Assembly (NCBI GenBank): GCA_943704525.1
Contig: CALSCQ010001292.1
Location: 1-64,000, forward strand
DNA: 64,000 nucleotides
Origin: Pigoraptor vietnamica
Lineage: Eukaryota > Opisthokonta > Filasterea
Direction: 5' to 3'
A program made the translations under genes and the position numbers. A model generated the notes under the pieces. The model had not been told where the DNA came from and ran no database searches. It saw nothing but the letters and a program-made list of their open reading frames with translations. This document shows positions 10,601 to 21,873 of this stretch, one piece after another; position 1 is the stretch's first letter, and every line of letters begins with the position of its first letter.

Positions 10601-12819
10601 CAGGCCTTCTACGCAGAGCAGCAGCTGTCCATTGGCCCCACGGCCGACGCACGTGACGGGGCTGGACAAACAGCAGAGGTCAGCGTGCTCTCCACCGCCG
10701 TCATTGACCAATCCCACTGCGCCAGTTGCGCGCCCCACCAGGCCAGCATCACCGAGCACACCCAGGTAGATTGGAACACAGCAACGCCCCGTGGCGACGC
10801 CACCAGACCCGAGACGCCTCCGCCTGCCCGCGTCCCGCACACGCCGTCCCACCCGGAGGCAGAGGGTTTCGATGGCGCTGCCGTTGCGAGCGATGCGGAA
10901 ACGTCATGCGAACAGGGCGAAGTGATGGACATCGACGTGCCAACTGCGCAGCCTACCGCTTTGGACGCTGCTCCGTCACCGGCCCCCGACGAAACCGATG
11001 CCCGTATGACGGACGCGTCTGGTGATGCGACGGCGCCGTGCGAAGAGCCGCACTCGCTCGACACTGCGGCGAAGCAGGCGAAATCGAAGCGCGCGTCGAG
11101 GAAGCGGCAAGCCGTGCCTTGCGGGCCATTTGTGGGGTGTGTGCCCATGGCGCCCGTCGAGCTGCTACAGTACGTGTCGCCCAAGAAGTCGCGCAATTTG
11201 TACGCGCACGCCGGCGTCGTCAAGTTTGCCACGAACATTGACATCACGGACAGGAATAAGTGGGTGTTGCCGTCTTTCTGTGCTTGGAACGCAGTGACCT
11301 GACTGATGCGCTGCAGGTGGAGCGCGCAGTGGCGCGAGCTGGAGAAGTTGCCGGCCTTCATGCGCATTGGCAATGCCTGCGATTCGCTGACATACCTCGG
11401 AGGGCGGCCTGTGCTCGGCGTGAACACGGTTCAGCTGTATGCGAAGGTGCCCGGCTGCAAGACGCCAGGTGAGATACGGTTTTGGATGCGTTTTTAGAAG
11501 GACGGGCTCGACGGTATCGCACTCTCTGTGGTTGCGTGATAGGTTTTGTTGCACGTGTTGGATCCCTCGTGGCACCGCCAACGGGCCATCTCCCTCGTCT
11601 GCAGGCCACCAAGAGAACAACAGCCTGTGCTCGATCAACTTCAGCGTGGGTCCTGGCGACTGCGAGTGGTTCGTCGTCCACAACAGGTATTGGGAGAAGG
11701 TCAAAGAGCTGTTGCGCAGGTGGGTCCTTGTATCTCGCGCTCAGTAGCCGCGCGGGCGTCTCGTCTCACTGGTCGTCTCGGTCCCATTGCAGCCGCTCGC
11801 TGGACTTCATGAACGCCTCATGGTGGCCGGCCGTCGACGAGCTGCGAGCGGCTGGCGTCCCTGTCGAGTCGTTCATTCAACGTGCCGGTGACCTTGTCTG
11901 GGTGTGCCCAGGCACTGTGCACTGGGTCCGCGCACTGGTGAGAACTGGGCGTTGTGCGCTTTGTGTTGTTGAAGTTTTTTTTTTATCTCCCCCCTCTCTT
12001 CTCTGGTTGTACTGCTGATGACGGATATGGCTGTTTCGTGCAGGGTGTGTGCAACAACGTCTCGTGGAATGTGGGCCCGCTGGTCGCCAACCAGTACAAT
12101 GTCGCTTGGGAGCGCAGTGAAGGCAACGCCAACGAAAGTACGTGCCAGCGGAGGGTGCATGCGGTCGCTTTCTCCAGTGCGATTGTTGATGCGACCGCAT
12201 TCCACCGCAGACTTTCTGTCCCTTGTTCCGATGGCCACGCTTTCGTACAACATTGCGCAAGAGGCCCCGGTGCTCTTCGGCGACTTTGCCTTGGCCTTGA
12301 GGTGCGTGAGTGCTCGTTGCTCACGCATTTGCCCGTCTACTCACATGGTGCACGCACAGCGGCCACCTCAACGCGATTGTTGCGCGCAACAAGGATGAGC
12401 TGTCGTCGCTCGAGGCCCTTGGGATTGAGCCTCAGTTGCGCCCGCCTTCCGCTGACGAACCGCCGGCCTACTATTGCGCGCGTTGCAACGCCGAGGTCTT
12501 CAATATTCTCTATGCGCTTCCTGAGGGCGGCTCTTTTCAGGTGCATTGTGCCGCTTGCGCCCATGCAATTGTCGCGGAGAACGCGGCGAACCCTCGTCAG
12601 CGCCGGCGACGCTCGCAGAGTGACGGACCCTTGGGCAGCTTTGAGGTCTGCATGCGTCGCACGCAGGCGCACCTAGCGGCCGTGGCTGAGTACTTTGCCC
12701 TGCGTGCATCCCTCGTGCGCGACCACGAGAACGCGTCCACCGACGACGTGGCCGAAACCGCTGCGATGCGACTTCGCAGCGCGCCGCTCGTCACGCTGGA
12801 TTCGGCGTCGCGATCCTAA
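7660..12819 (+). CDS. TPR plus JmjC histone demethylase, KDM6/UTX-like
   Basis: Sixteen exons (7660-7857, 8012-8218, 8298-8477, 8547-8651, 8765-8915, 8988-9081, 9144-9210, 9320-9525, 9609-10128, 10343-11259, 11317-11468, 11605-11719, 11793-11937, 12044-12137, 12211-12301, 12360-12819) give about 1233 aa. The N-terminal half has about eight TPRs (for example [13 protein letters not shown]) and then an AT-hook-like KKRRGRPP. The JmjC domain has the iron ligands HQE and the later His in GTVHWVRA, plus [16 protein letters not shown] and [12 protein letters not shown], close to UTX. A C-terminal CxxC...CxxC zinc module ([19 protein letters not shown]) matches the UTX GATA-like domain. Known KDM6 enzymes remove methyl groups from H3K27me2/3. 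Intron 4 looks GC-AG. The join at intron 9 (10129-10342) is the weakest: without it this would be two genes, a TPR protein ending at 10143 and a JmjC protein starting near 10446. Confidence 0.85.
8652..8764 (+). other. GC-AG intron in the KDM6-like gene
   Basis: The donor reads AAG|GCAAGC, the usual GC-intron consensus. The acceptor is TTTGCAG. Removing it joins EAMGK to TADARAIYE in one TPR. No GT donor in the right phase is available. Confidence 0.75.
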
Positions 12820-13129
12820 GCACGCAGTACTCTGCGCAATCGTGACATAGCTTGCGCCGTCGCGTTTCTTTTTTAAGCCGTCTTTTATGCTCCGCATAGC
12901 ATTGTGACTTAAGCGTCGTCGCCTATTCGCGCCGCAAAGGGCGGCTGGTACGCCCGTGGCGTCGACAGTAAAAATGCGCGTGTGGCTATTAGTGTTGTGA
13001 TTGTATTTGAATTTGCACGCGCACGCAGCTGCTTGCCCCGACTGCCAGGGCAGCAAATCGACACGCCACGCTATATCACAGAACGCAAGTGGAAGATAGG
13101 GGGAGGACACTGGGACTTGACGCGGCGGC
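12820..13129. other. Convergent 3' intergenic region
   Basis: The KDM6-like (+) and EFHC1-like (-) genes end towards each other here. T-rich stretches lie near 12868-12892. No gene is seen. Confidence 0.75.
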
Positions 13130-15433
13130 TCACTTCGAGTACGAGCTGACGCGCGCAATAAACTCGCCGTAATCGCACCGGTTGTCACGGTTGCGATCAA
13201 AGAACCGCGCGAGCGTGAGGCGCTCCTGCTCGGCGAGCGCAAAGCCCGCTCGCACGAGGCCGTCCTTGAACTCCTGCTGGGTCACGTGGCCGCGGCCCTG
13301 CGCGTCGATCGCCTCGAACGCGGCGCGGGCATCGCCGGCGGCGCTCTGGCTGCGCGACGACCCGATGAGCTTCTGCTCGATAGCGTGAAGGTTCGAGAAG
13401 GGAAACTCGTCCGCGTGTTCCTCCATGTAGTTGAGCGCGTACTCGTCGGCGTCAAAAAGCACAAACTCGTGCTTGTTGAGGTTCACAACCGCACCCACAT
13501 AGAAGTCCGTCGCGGCGAGGTACGCGTCGCTGCCCTCCCGCTTGACCTGCCGCCGCTCCATGAAGCGGCCGCCCATAATGCCGCTGTTGCGCTGCTGGGG
13601 CTCCCACACGGCAATCGTGTCGTCTCCGAGGAAGAACGAGATGATGAACCGGCGCTCGGCGTCGACGTGCTTCGCGGACCGCAGCCGCGCCGCGTAGCGC
13701 AGCACCATCGTGTCCTTGCTCATCATCTTGTTGAAGTCGCGCTTCGGGGGCTTCGGGATAAGCGAGATGCACGAACCCAGCGAGTCCTCCTCCGAACCAA
13801 ACCCGTTGTACGGAGGGAACGTCCGCGGGGCAGCGGGGGCAGCGTCGGCCTTGTAGGCAATCGGCGTAAAGTCGGAGACGCCGTAGCGCTGGCGGTAGAA
13901 GTCCTTGGTGGCGTCGTCGCAGTCGCAGAGCAGGAAGCGCCGCCCATACACCGTGATGACCGCGCCAATGGCAAGGTCGCGGTCCGTGTAGCAGTCGTCC
14001 GCCTTACCCCCGGGGCCCTGCGGTCCGTTGAAGGCGCGCGGGAGCTTCTGCCTCCGGAGGAACGACGGCGTGTGGTCGCGACCGCTGTTCTGCCCGACGT
14101 TCTCGCGAATCTCGATCGTGTCGTCTGCGAGGAAGTAGTGGAGGACCATGTCGCGTGCGTCGCCAAAAATGTTGGCCGAATCGTCCCAGCAGCAGTAGAA
14201 GCGCAGCACGCGGCGGTCGTTGTCGAGGAACTGCCGCAGCGTGTCCACACGCTCGTACGGCCGGCGCGGCTTCATCGTCGCCAGCTGCTGCGCGCGGTGC
14301 TCGGAGTACGGGTCCGAGGGAACGCTCTCCGGCTCGCCCAGCTTGACGCCAAGCTTGTGGAGGAAATTCTGCAGCAACAAAGGGGCAAAGAGTCAGTCAC
14401 GTGGAAGCAGGCCGCATTATGGGCTCAAGACGCGTCACGTGCGGGGCGGCCATACCTTGGTGAACTGGTCGGCATCCACGAGGCGGAAGATGCGCCCGTA
14501 AAGAGTGAGTTCCTTGCCAATGTTGAAGTGCTCGACCGTGTAGAAGCGGTCGTTGTCGGGCTCGGGGAGCGGCACGCGGTGGCGACGGATCAGCGTCCCT
14601 GCGCACAAGGCACCCGCGCACGTGAGCAATGGTCACACAGCACACACACATCAACAGACGAGTTTTTTGCGCACAATGCGTCCCCAACGCACCCTGGGGA
14701 ATGCCGCTGTTCTTCTGGCGCGGCTCAACGACCTGCACCGTGTCGTCCTCGAGGTAAAAGTAGACGAGGCAGCGGCGGATGCGGAACTGCTCTTCGCGCT
14801 TCTCCGTCACCGCCTCCTCAAAGTAGCTCTCAAACCGCAGCACCTGGCGATCGAACGCAACCCACGCGGGGACGGTGTCGCCGCCCTCCGCCGCGGGATA
14901 GAAGCTTGTCTTCTTTGCGCGGTCCTGGTTCAGGAGGGGTTCGCCGCCTGCCACACACGCACCCATGTTAGTCCCATGCACTCGCGCGAACACGACGGCC
15001 CACGCATAACACAGTAGCCCGGCAGACAGCGCTGCGCCCATCCCACGTGACCGTGACTAGGTGACGCACCGATGCCGGGCTTGCACTCGTCGAAGACGGC
15101 CACTTTGTTCGAGTAGTCAAACGCATGCGACTTGTGAAACTTGGGGTCCAGCACGGCCGTCACGTGCTGCAGGCGCACAACCGCTTGAGCCACGCGCGAG
15201 ATGCAGAGCAAAAAAGCCGCGCAGTGAGCAGCAAGCGCAGCACTTACGTTGTTCTCGTCGACAACGGAGCGGGCCAGCTGTTGTTGTGGAGCACGGGACA
15301 AAAGTAGATGAGACAACTGGCCACACAATTCGACAGCGCAACTCCCAGCGGGCATCCGAGCGCCACCCACCCGCGTGTTGAACGTGTTTCCCGGCAGGAA
15401 CGGAAGGCGAAAGTCGCCCGTGTACGACGCCAT
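13130..15433 (-). CDS. EFHC1/Rib72-like axonemal protein, three DM10 domains plus EF-hand
   Basis: Six exons (15433-15371, 15277-15248, 15166-15070, 14947-14693, 14598-14456, 14368-13130) give about 608 aa, near the 640 aa of human EFHC1. It opens with LPFLPGNTF, shared with EFHC1. Three DM10 domains follow, each with a phrase like VYFYLEDDTVQVVEPRQKNS, LHYFLADDTIEIRENVGQNS or ISFFLGDDTIAVWEPQQRNS. The C-terminus has EF-hand-like segments (AAFEAIDAQGRGHVTQQEF and FFDRNRDNRCDYGEF, the latter a good calcium loop). Members sit inside the doublet microtubules of motile cilia, so this is evidence for a flagellum. Exon 2 is only 30 nt. Confidence 0.95.
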
Positions 15434-15678
15434 TGTGCAGCCGCCGAACACCAAGGGTCCAACTGTGCGACAGAGTGGCTGGGCGGGCTGCGATCCAGGC
15501 CAAACGGGATGCCCTTCGGCGCTATGGGTGCTCCAAATGGACAGAAGAGCAGCTGCGTCCCCTGTGTGAGTCGACTGTGTGAGTGTGTGACAGTGGAGCT
15601 GTGTCTTGGAGAGATGCACGCCTGCGCTGCGCCGCTGTTGTGCATAGCAACCGTTGCCAAGGCGGCCCACATGATAGG

Positions 15679-15719
15679 CCGAGATCTCGCTCGAATTTCA
15701 CATGGAAGCGAGATCTCGG
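15679..15719. promoter_or_regulatory. Inverted repeat with two CGAGATCTCG palindromes
   Basis: Arms 15679-15691 and 15707-15719 are perfect 13-bp inverted repeats around a 15-nt loop. Each contains the self-complementary 10-mer CGAGATCTCG. The same 10-mer occurs in the COG3/TRAPPC4 promoter region. Confidence 0.6.
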
Positions 15720-15938
15720 AAGCCGTAAATTGGCAATTATGCGACCCGCAATAGCGTTTCATTCTGATATTTCCCAAAAATTCTCACAATCTTCAAATAA
15801 ATTGCCCGAGCAGGAGTTCGGGCGATGGACTCTTTTGGCAAGTGGAGCCGCACGTGGGGTGAGCGTGTGTGTGCGGCTCGTTTGGCGGTTCCCTGCGTCA
15901 TCCACACACACATCGCCCGCTGCGCCGTCGATCCGCGC

Positions 15939-15948
15939 CTTTAAAAGA
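15939..15948 (+). promoter_or_regulatory. Possible TATA-like box of TCTP
   Basis: CTTTAAAAGA lies about 80 bases upstream of the TCTP start codon. Position and AT content in a GC-rich region are the only evidence. Confidence 0.35.
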
Positions 15949-16024
15949 GGCATCCGTGTGCGGAAAGGCACGCTGTATCCACCGTGTCACTCTCGCGCAA
16001 GGATCTCCTCAAACACTCGCGAAA

Positions 16025-16731
16025 ATGCTCATCTACAAGGACGTCATCTCGGGTGCGTCTTTGCACCACTAGCGTGAAACAGTCTGCGATTGGCATGATG
16101 CGTCGTCCTGACTTTGTGTGTGTTCCCCTCAGGCGACGAGGTCTGCAGCGATGGCTTCCCCATGAAGCTCGTCAAGGACCTGTACTATGAGATCGACGGC
16201 AAGGTAAGCTCGCGTCGGTCTGACCCTGCAGACGCCCCAACTATGTCCTAATGCTTTGAGCTTTTCGTATACTTATGTAGAAGCTGTGTGCTAATGCTTA
16301 CGAACGCGTAGATGATCACTGTCGGTGCCGGCATCGACGAGTCGCTTATTGGTGGCAATGCGTCAGCCGAGGGTGCCGAGGAGGGTGATGAGGGCGTCGC
16401 CGACGGCCAGTCGCGCGTCATCAACGTCGTGTACTCGCACCGCCTCGTCGAGACGTCGTTCGACAAGAAGTCGTACATGGCGTACATCAAGACGTACATG
16501 AAGAAGATTAAGGAGCACCTCGAGAAGGCGAACCCCGAGCGCGTCGAGATTTTCACCAAGGGAATGCCCGAGGTCGTCAAGGAGATTCTCGCCAACTTCA
16601 ACAACTACAACTTCTACACTGGCGAGAGCATGAACGTCGACGGCCTCGTCGTCCTCCTCAACTACCGCGAGGACGGCGAGACGCCCTTCTTCATTGTCTT
16701 CAAGGATGGCGTTGTTGCCGAGAAGGTCTAA
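16025..16731 (+). CDS. TPT1: Translationally controlled tumour protein (TCTP)
   Basis: Three exons (16025-16052, 16133-16203, 16312-16731) encode 172 aa, the normal family size. It starts MLIYKDVISGDEVCSD, as in most TCTPs, with the usual acidic loop in the middle (ASAEGAEEGDEGVADGQS). KSYMAYIKTYMKKIKEHLE and the end of the fold, NFNNYNFYTGESMNVDG...EDGETPFF, are all present. TCTP is an abundant cytosolic protein linked to growth control and translation. The exons are rich in C-ending codons, as expected of a strongly expressed gene. Start and both junctions are unambiguous. Confidence 0.97.
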
Positions 16732-17031
16732 GCCCACCCACTGCCGCGCCCCGCTTTTATCGCTCGCCGTCTTGCCGCGTCTGCGCACGCATTTCTTTCC
16801 GTCTTTTGGCCGTCGGCCTTGGTTGCTGACGCTGTTGTACACTATTGGGGGTGGTGGTCGCGCGTGCCGTTCGCACTGATGCAGCGGCCCTGCGTGCCGT
16901 GCCCCATGCCGTCGTTTGTCTGTGGTCGCGCGCGTGAAGAGCCCCAATGAACAGACGGTTCGCCATGCAAATTGCCGGTCAATGCCTGTTGTTTTTTTTT
17001 TCGTTTTTTTTTTTGGTGGCTCTCTTACATG
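16732..17031. other. Convergent 3' region with poly-T tracts
   Basis: TCTP (+) and COG3 (-) end here. Two T-runs broken by CG lie at about 16990-17014. On the minus strand these follow the COG3 stop as poly-A runs. No gene is seen. Confidence 0.75.
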
Positions 17032-20000
17032 TCACGATGTCGGCGGCGCGAGAATAAGCCGAATCTGCTCGATGGAGGGGCAGCCGATAATTTGGCGGTC
17101 CTCTGGGCCGTACTCGCTCTCCAGCAGGGACAGGAGCTGCTGGAAGCTGTCGACGATGGACGACGCGATCGGCCGGAAGAGCACGTTTTCCGTGTCCCGG
17201 TTGCCGAGATAGAGCGCGAGGCTGCGGAAGGTGGCCGTCGACTGCGCACGGAGCAGCATGTGCGTCTCGTTGACGACCTGCTTGACCTTGTCTGCGGGCG
17301 TAAAGAGAGTAGGGTCAGCTCTGCACGCGCCCGCCATCGACACCGAGATGTCCAACCAACAAACGCGTCGCTTGTGTGCTCACCCGGCTGCGCAAACGGC
17401 TGCTGCTTGATGGCCGGTGCCGCGGCATCGCCCTTTGAAGCCGCGCGCACGCGAGCAAACGCCGACGCCTGACAGCGCGGCGTGTAAGTCGGACGCAGAG
17501 TATACAACAGCACAGAGGCACACAAAGGCACACAACTACCCACCTTGGCAAGAAACGAGGCGAGCGGGCTAATCATGCTCTTGGACACGTCGGCAATAAA
17601 GCGCTCGCACACGCTCTTGAGCTGCACATCGACATCCTGCAACCGCGTGCGCCCACGTGCGTCTTCAGCAACAAGAGAGAGCGGCAGCCGTCAAGCATGA
17701 CTCCGACCTTCCTACCTTCTTCGCGTCGGTATAGTTCTCGGTGACTTGGGGTGCCTCCAGCAGAAACTCGATCAGCGCGTTGCTGCTGTTGAGCGCCAGC
17801 AGCTTGCTGCCCTTGCCCAGGAGCCCAAAGGCCGCGTCTGTAGCACATCGAGACGCTTAGTGGCGAAGAGACAGCACACCGTCGTCGCACTAGACGAAAG
17901 CGAGGAAGTAAGGCACACCGACTCACCCTTCAGGCGATTAAAGTCAAGGCTCTTCTCACGGATGGCGAAGTTGCCGCCAAAAGGCGCGATGTGCTCCCGC
18001 AAAATCAGCAGGTGCTTGATGAGGAACAGTTGGCCGTCGATCGAGCCCTGCGCGCGCACCACGTGAGTGCTATGCCGCACACACAAGACACACAAACACA
18101 CACAGAAAAAAGGCGCGGACTTCCCACCTTTCGCGCGGATATCTGCGTACTCGCGTCAACAAGCGTGGCCATGCACGTCGACACAAGGTCGTGCGAGAGC
18201 ACCTCGAACACGTGCCGCTGCAGGCCCAGGGGCAAAACGTGAGGAATCGCAATGGGCATGCAATCACAGACAGGGAGCAACCCGCCACGCCAGCTAACCC
18301 ACATCCACACATCGGTGTAGCCGCGACAACGTCATCAGCGTCCGCTGCAGCGTCGGGTACCACGTCTCGTACAGGAGAACACCGTCCGACGCCTCGCCGC
18401 CGTTCGCGCTCTGTGTCTCTGGGCGCATGACTGCCAGCGCGTCCTTGTCGCCCGCGGCCGTGACCGCCGGAGGAAGCAGCTTCTCGGGGTACGCGAGGTC
18501 GTCGGCGCTCGGCTTGAACCGCCGAATGTCCGCCTCAATGTGCGCTTCCGTGCGGTACACAAGCCGCGCCTGAAGGTCTTCAAGCAGCTGCTGCGCCACG
18601 GCGTCGAATGCGCGGTGCTCTGGTCCTGGAATTCCAGAGCATTTCCCTGTGAGCGAGAAGAATGCACCGATTGCACGCACAGCAATAGATCACTGGCGCA
18701 CCCTTTGTGGCCTTGTCGTCGAGGACTTCGCCCTTAAGCACGTCAATGAGCTCCGCAAGCGTTTCCATGCTCGCAATGTGGATGATCGTGGGGCGCAGCG
18801 TGTCGTACAGGTTGAGCGCAAGCGACTCGAGCAGGTTGCTGCACACAGAGGACGTTGTGCGTGTCAGTCCACGTGGACAGAGACAAGTATCCAGGGTGCA
18901 ATGATTGCTTCTAATGTTACTCACTCAAGGCCGGGTGAGACGACGGCAAAAAAGTGCTGGTAGAGCTGGTACTCGCTCTCGCACACGCGCTGCATGTAGG
19001 CGCACCCGGAGCGCAGCTGCGATTTCAAAAGCCTCAATTAGAACTCGAATTGGTAGTTGAGCACACAGACGGCATGCACGCGTCTAGTGGGAAGCAAGGC
19101 GCGCACGCGAGGCATAGCGGCACACGAGCCCACCAAAAGAGCAATGTTGCCCTCGTTGGCGGCCGCTAGGTGTGCGAGGGCCTCGGCGATGGGCCGCTCG
19201 AGCAGCGTCCGCCGCTGGTCAAAGTAGCACGCGTAGCAGTCGTGCAACAGCGACTGGTACTCAGCGCTGCGGCCGCCGCGCGCCTCGAGCTCCCCTATCA
19301 CCGCCTTGACGCGCGGGGCATGGGCGCGGAACTTTCCGTACAGCAGCGCAAAGAGCACTTCGGTGGCTGGCGCACCGGACGCGACGGCATTCTGCACGAG
19401 CACTGCACGTGAGCAGGTGGATACAGCTCGACGGCATCAGATTTACAGGCACAACATGTCGCTGAGAAAGAGGCGGAGGGACTCCTAACCTTCTGGTGGG
19501 CGGCCATTTGCTCCAGGCACGACTGCGTGCCGCTCTTGAGCGTCTGCACGACGCCCATTTTGACGAGCGTCAGCGCGCGCCCCAAACACTGCGAGAACTT
19601 GGCAAGAAACACGTCCGCCTCCTTAAACTGACGGTTCGACGAGACGTACGCGACGCACTCGTCCAGCCGCGCAATGAGGGGGACGATTGCATCGCCTGCC
19701 ACGGCCACCGTCGACGCGGACGCCAGACGCGCGGATGCCTTCTCCAGCTCGTTGAAGTACGACAGGCGCTGCGCAATCCCTTCGCCCACGGCCACGAGGC
19801 GCGTCTGCTCCGCCAACAGCGATTCGCACGCGCCGTGCAGCGCGCCCGTGCGCGTGGACACGGCCTCGTGGTCCCTCAGCAGCGCATCCAGGCGCCCCAG
19901 CCCGCCATCAATCTCGGCGAGAATGTCGTCGGCATGTTGCCGGTACTGTTCGAGCAGCGACGCATACGACCTGCAACAGGGGGACTCGGTCAGTCCCTCT

Positions 20001-20638
20001 CGCACTCGCAACTGCACAGCCAACACAGCGGTCGTCTATGGCTGCAAGAGCGGCTGAGAGCAGCGACAAGCAACCCCACTGCACGCACCTGTAGGAGCGC
20101 TCTTGTTCGCCCTCCATCTGCGCCTCAATGTCAGAAAACCACGCAAAGAACTGCTGCGCCGTTTCGACGCGTGTGGCCGTCGGCAAACCGGGCGCATCGT
20201 CCGCGCGAGTGGAGCGCTGCACGGTGGCGTTCGCCACATCCGCCGATGTGGCTGCCGCGGCCGGCGCGGCGTTCGTCTGCGCACGCAAAAGCACACAGTC
20301 CTCAGCCCTCACTTTGTTTGCCTGCATGTGCGCAAGGTCCTTACGTGCCTCGTTGCAACCTGCGCGGTAAGTATTGTGCGTACAGCATCTACGCTGAGCG
20401 GGAAGGGCGCGTGCGGCAAGACAGCGGCGGCCGAGGACCATTCGCCCACCCATTGCGGCAGCGGTCGCTCGTCCGCCTGCGCGGCCAGTTCGAACACGCT
20501 CTCCTTCTGTGCGTCCGACAGCGGCGCGTTCGCATCCCACGCACGCAGCACGTCCGTGCGTCGAGCGAGCGCGGGTGCGGCGGGTGCCGAGGCGCCCACT
20601 GGCTGCCCCGGCGCTGACGCTGCCCGCACCGCAGACAT
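17032..20638 (-). CDS. COG3: Conserved oligomeric Golgi complex subunit 3
   Basis: Thirteen exons (20638-20384, 20276-20089, 19970-19490, 19391-19134, 19016-18925, 18838-18702, 18646-18303, 18217-18128, 18047-17927, 17837-17716, 17636-17544, 17468-17384, 17291-17032) give about 841 aa; human COG3 has 828. The resemblance runs end to end: TAQQFFAWFSDIEAQME, HGACESLLAEQTRLV, RLSYFNELEKASARL, FDQRRTLLERPI, LARSVSLYDTL-like LNLYDTLRPTIIH, ADDLAYPEKL, SIDGQLFLIKHLLILREHI and the C-terminal SLALYLGNRDTENVLFRPI. COG3 (Sec34) belongs to lobe A of the COG tether for retrograde vesicles at the Golgi. The start ATG precedes VLRAWDANAPLSDAQKESV, which matches the human N-terminus. Confidence 0.96.
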
Positions 20639-21061
20639 GGCCCAGCGGCCGGGGAACTCTATGTGCGTGTGCGCATAGCACGACGGCTCGAAATGGCGGT
20701 TGAAGTACGAAGAGCCGTCAGCGCGGAATGATGGAGCCACGCACGCTAGGCAGCTCTCGGTCCCAGTCGAACGCGCTCCCTGTGCGTGGTGACAGACACT
20801 CAGTTGCAGTCGCTGAGACTTCGGACCTTGAGGGCAGTTTCGTGCTCGTTGAGGGCGAGCCAGCTGATGGCAGTCGGCGAGATCTCGCAAGGCCGGGCTG
20901 TGCTCCGTACAACTGGTACCGTTGGCCGAGCTCTGAGAGGAAAAACACAAGCACAGCAGCGTTCTGCAGTCGTTGTTGGTGCGTGTGCGTGTGCGTGTGA
21001 GGTTCTCGTTGCAACGGTGCTGCGTGGGCAGAGTCGCGCGGCGGCGGGCGCCAGTGGGAGA
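20639..21061. other. Divergent promoter region, COG3 / TRAPPC4
   Basis: Separates two divergent trafficking genes. It contains one perfect 12-bp palindrome GCGAGATCTCGC and a short GTGTGCG run near 20982-20998. No coding exon is supported. Confidence 0.7.
20877..20888. promoter_or_regulatory. 12-bp palindrome GCGAGATCTCGC
   Basis: Perfectly self-complementary. Its 10-bp core CGAGATCTCG is the one found twice upstream of TCTP/EFHC1. It lies about 175 bases before the TRAPPC4 start. Confidence 0.55.
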
Positions 21062-21777
21062 ATGACGGTGTACAGCGTCTATGTAATCAACAAGGCGGGG
21101 AGCCTCATCTTCCAGCAGGACTACGGCAGCATTCCCCGCCTCCCCGCAAACGAGCGCATCATGCTCGCCTCCATGTTCCACGGGTGCGTGTGCGCGCGTG
21201 TGCCTCACTCGACGCCGTAAATCCCTGGCTGTGAGACTGATTGTATGTGTCAAAAACGCGACAAGTGGCAGTGTGCGCGAAATGACGCTTCACTCCAACC
21301 GCGACAAAGAGCCACATGCGTTCCCTCGCACGTCAGGCTGCGCTTGTTTGTTGACAATTGGCGTCTTGCTTTGTGCAGACTGTACGCCATCACATCCAAG
21401 CTGTCCCCGGAGAAGGGATCGTCCGGCATCGATGTCATGGAGGCCGATACGTTCAAGATTCACTGCCTTCAGACGCTTACGGGTGCGCTGCAGTGGCCGT
21501 GTCGAAGCGAATGCGCAGTAGCTTGTATCCGACCGACTAACACGCCCTTCATTTCCGCACAGGGACCAAGTTTCTCACAATTACGGACCCTGCACAGACG
21601 GGCGTCGACGGCATCTTGCGACGGCTGTACGAACTGTACGCCGACTATGTCCTGAAGAACCCCTTCTACACGCTCGAGAACCCCATTCGCTGCGAGCTCT
21701 TTGACACGAACCTCGCGCGCCTCATCGAGCAGCTCGACGGAGGCGGCTACCGGCCGTACCAGACGCAGGTCGCCTGA
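21062..21777 (+). CDS. TRAPPC4: TRAPP complex subunit TRAPPC4/Trs23, short form
   Basis: Three exons (21062-21183, 21379-21482, 21563-21777) give 146 aa with a longin-like fold. [62 protein letters not shown] and [16 protein letters not shown] each match TRAPPC4 rather than TRAPPC1. Human TRAPPC4 and yeast Trs23 (both 219 aa) carry a PDZ-like insertion after the first strands; here that insertion is absent. TRAPPC4 is a core subunit of the Rab1/Ypt1 exchange factor in ER-Golgi traffic. Divergent neighbour of COG3, another Golgi tether. Confidence 0.95.
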
Positions 21778-21873
21778 GCCCTGTGCTGCGTGTCGCGTTG
21801 TTGCGTGCGTGCGTGCGTGCGGCGGCCGCGTCGCGTTTTGGCATATATGCTTGACTCAGACTTTCGAGAACCG

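Larger units (their letters stand above)
15434..16024. other. Divergent promoter region, EFHC1 / TCTP
   Basis: Holds the 5' ends of two divergent genes. It carries a 13-bp inverted repeat built on CGAGATCTCG and a TTTAAAAG box about 85 bases before the TCTP ATG. A short GCCCGA/TCGGGC inverted repeat lies at about 15806-15826. No coding exon is supported. Confidence 0.7.

Noticed and set aside
13286-14971. 561-codon open frame on the plus strand
   Set aside because: Runs opposite the EFHC1-like exons and across their introns; no domain seen.
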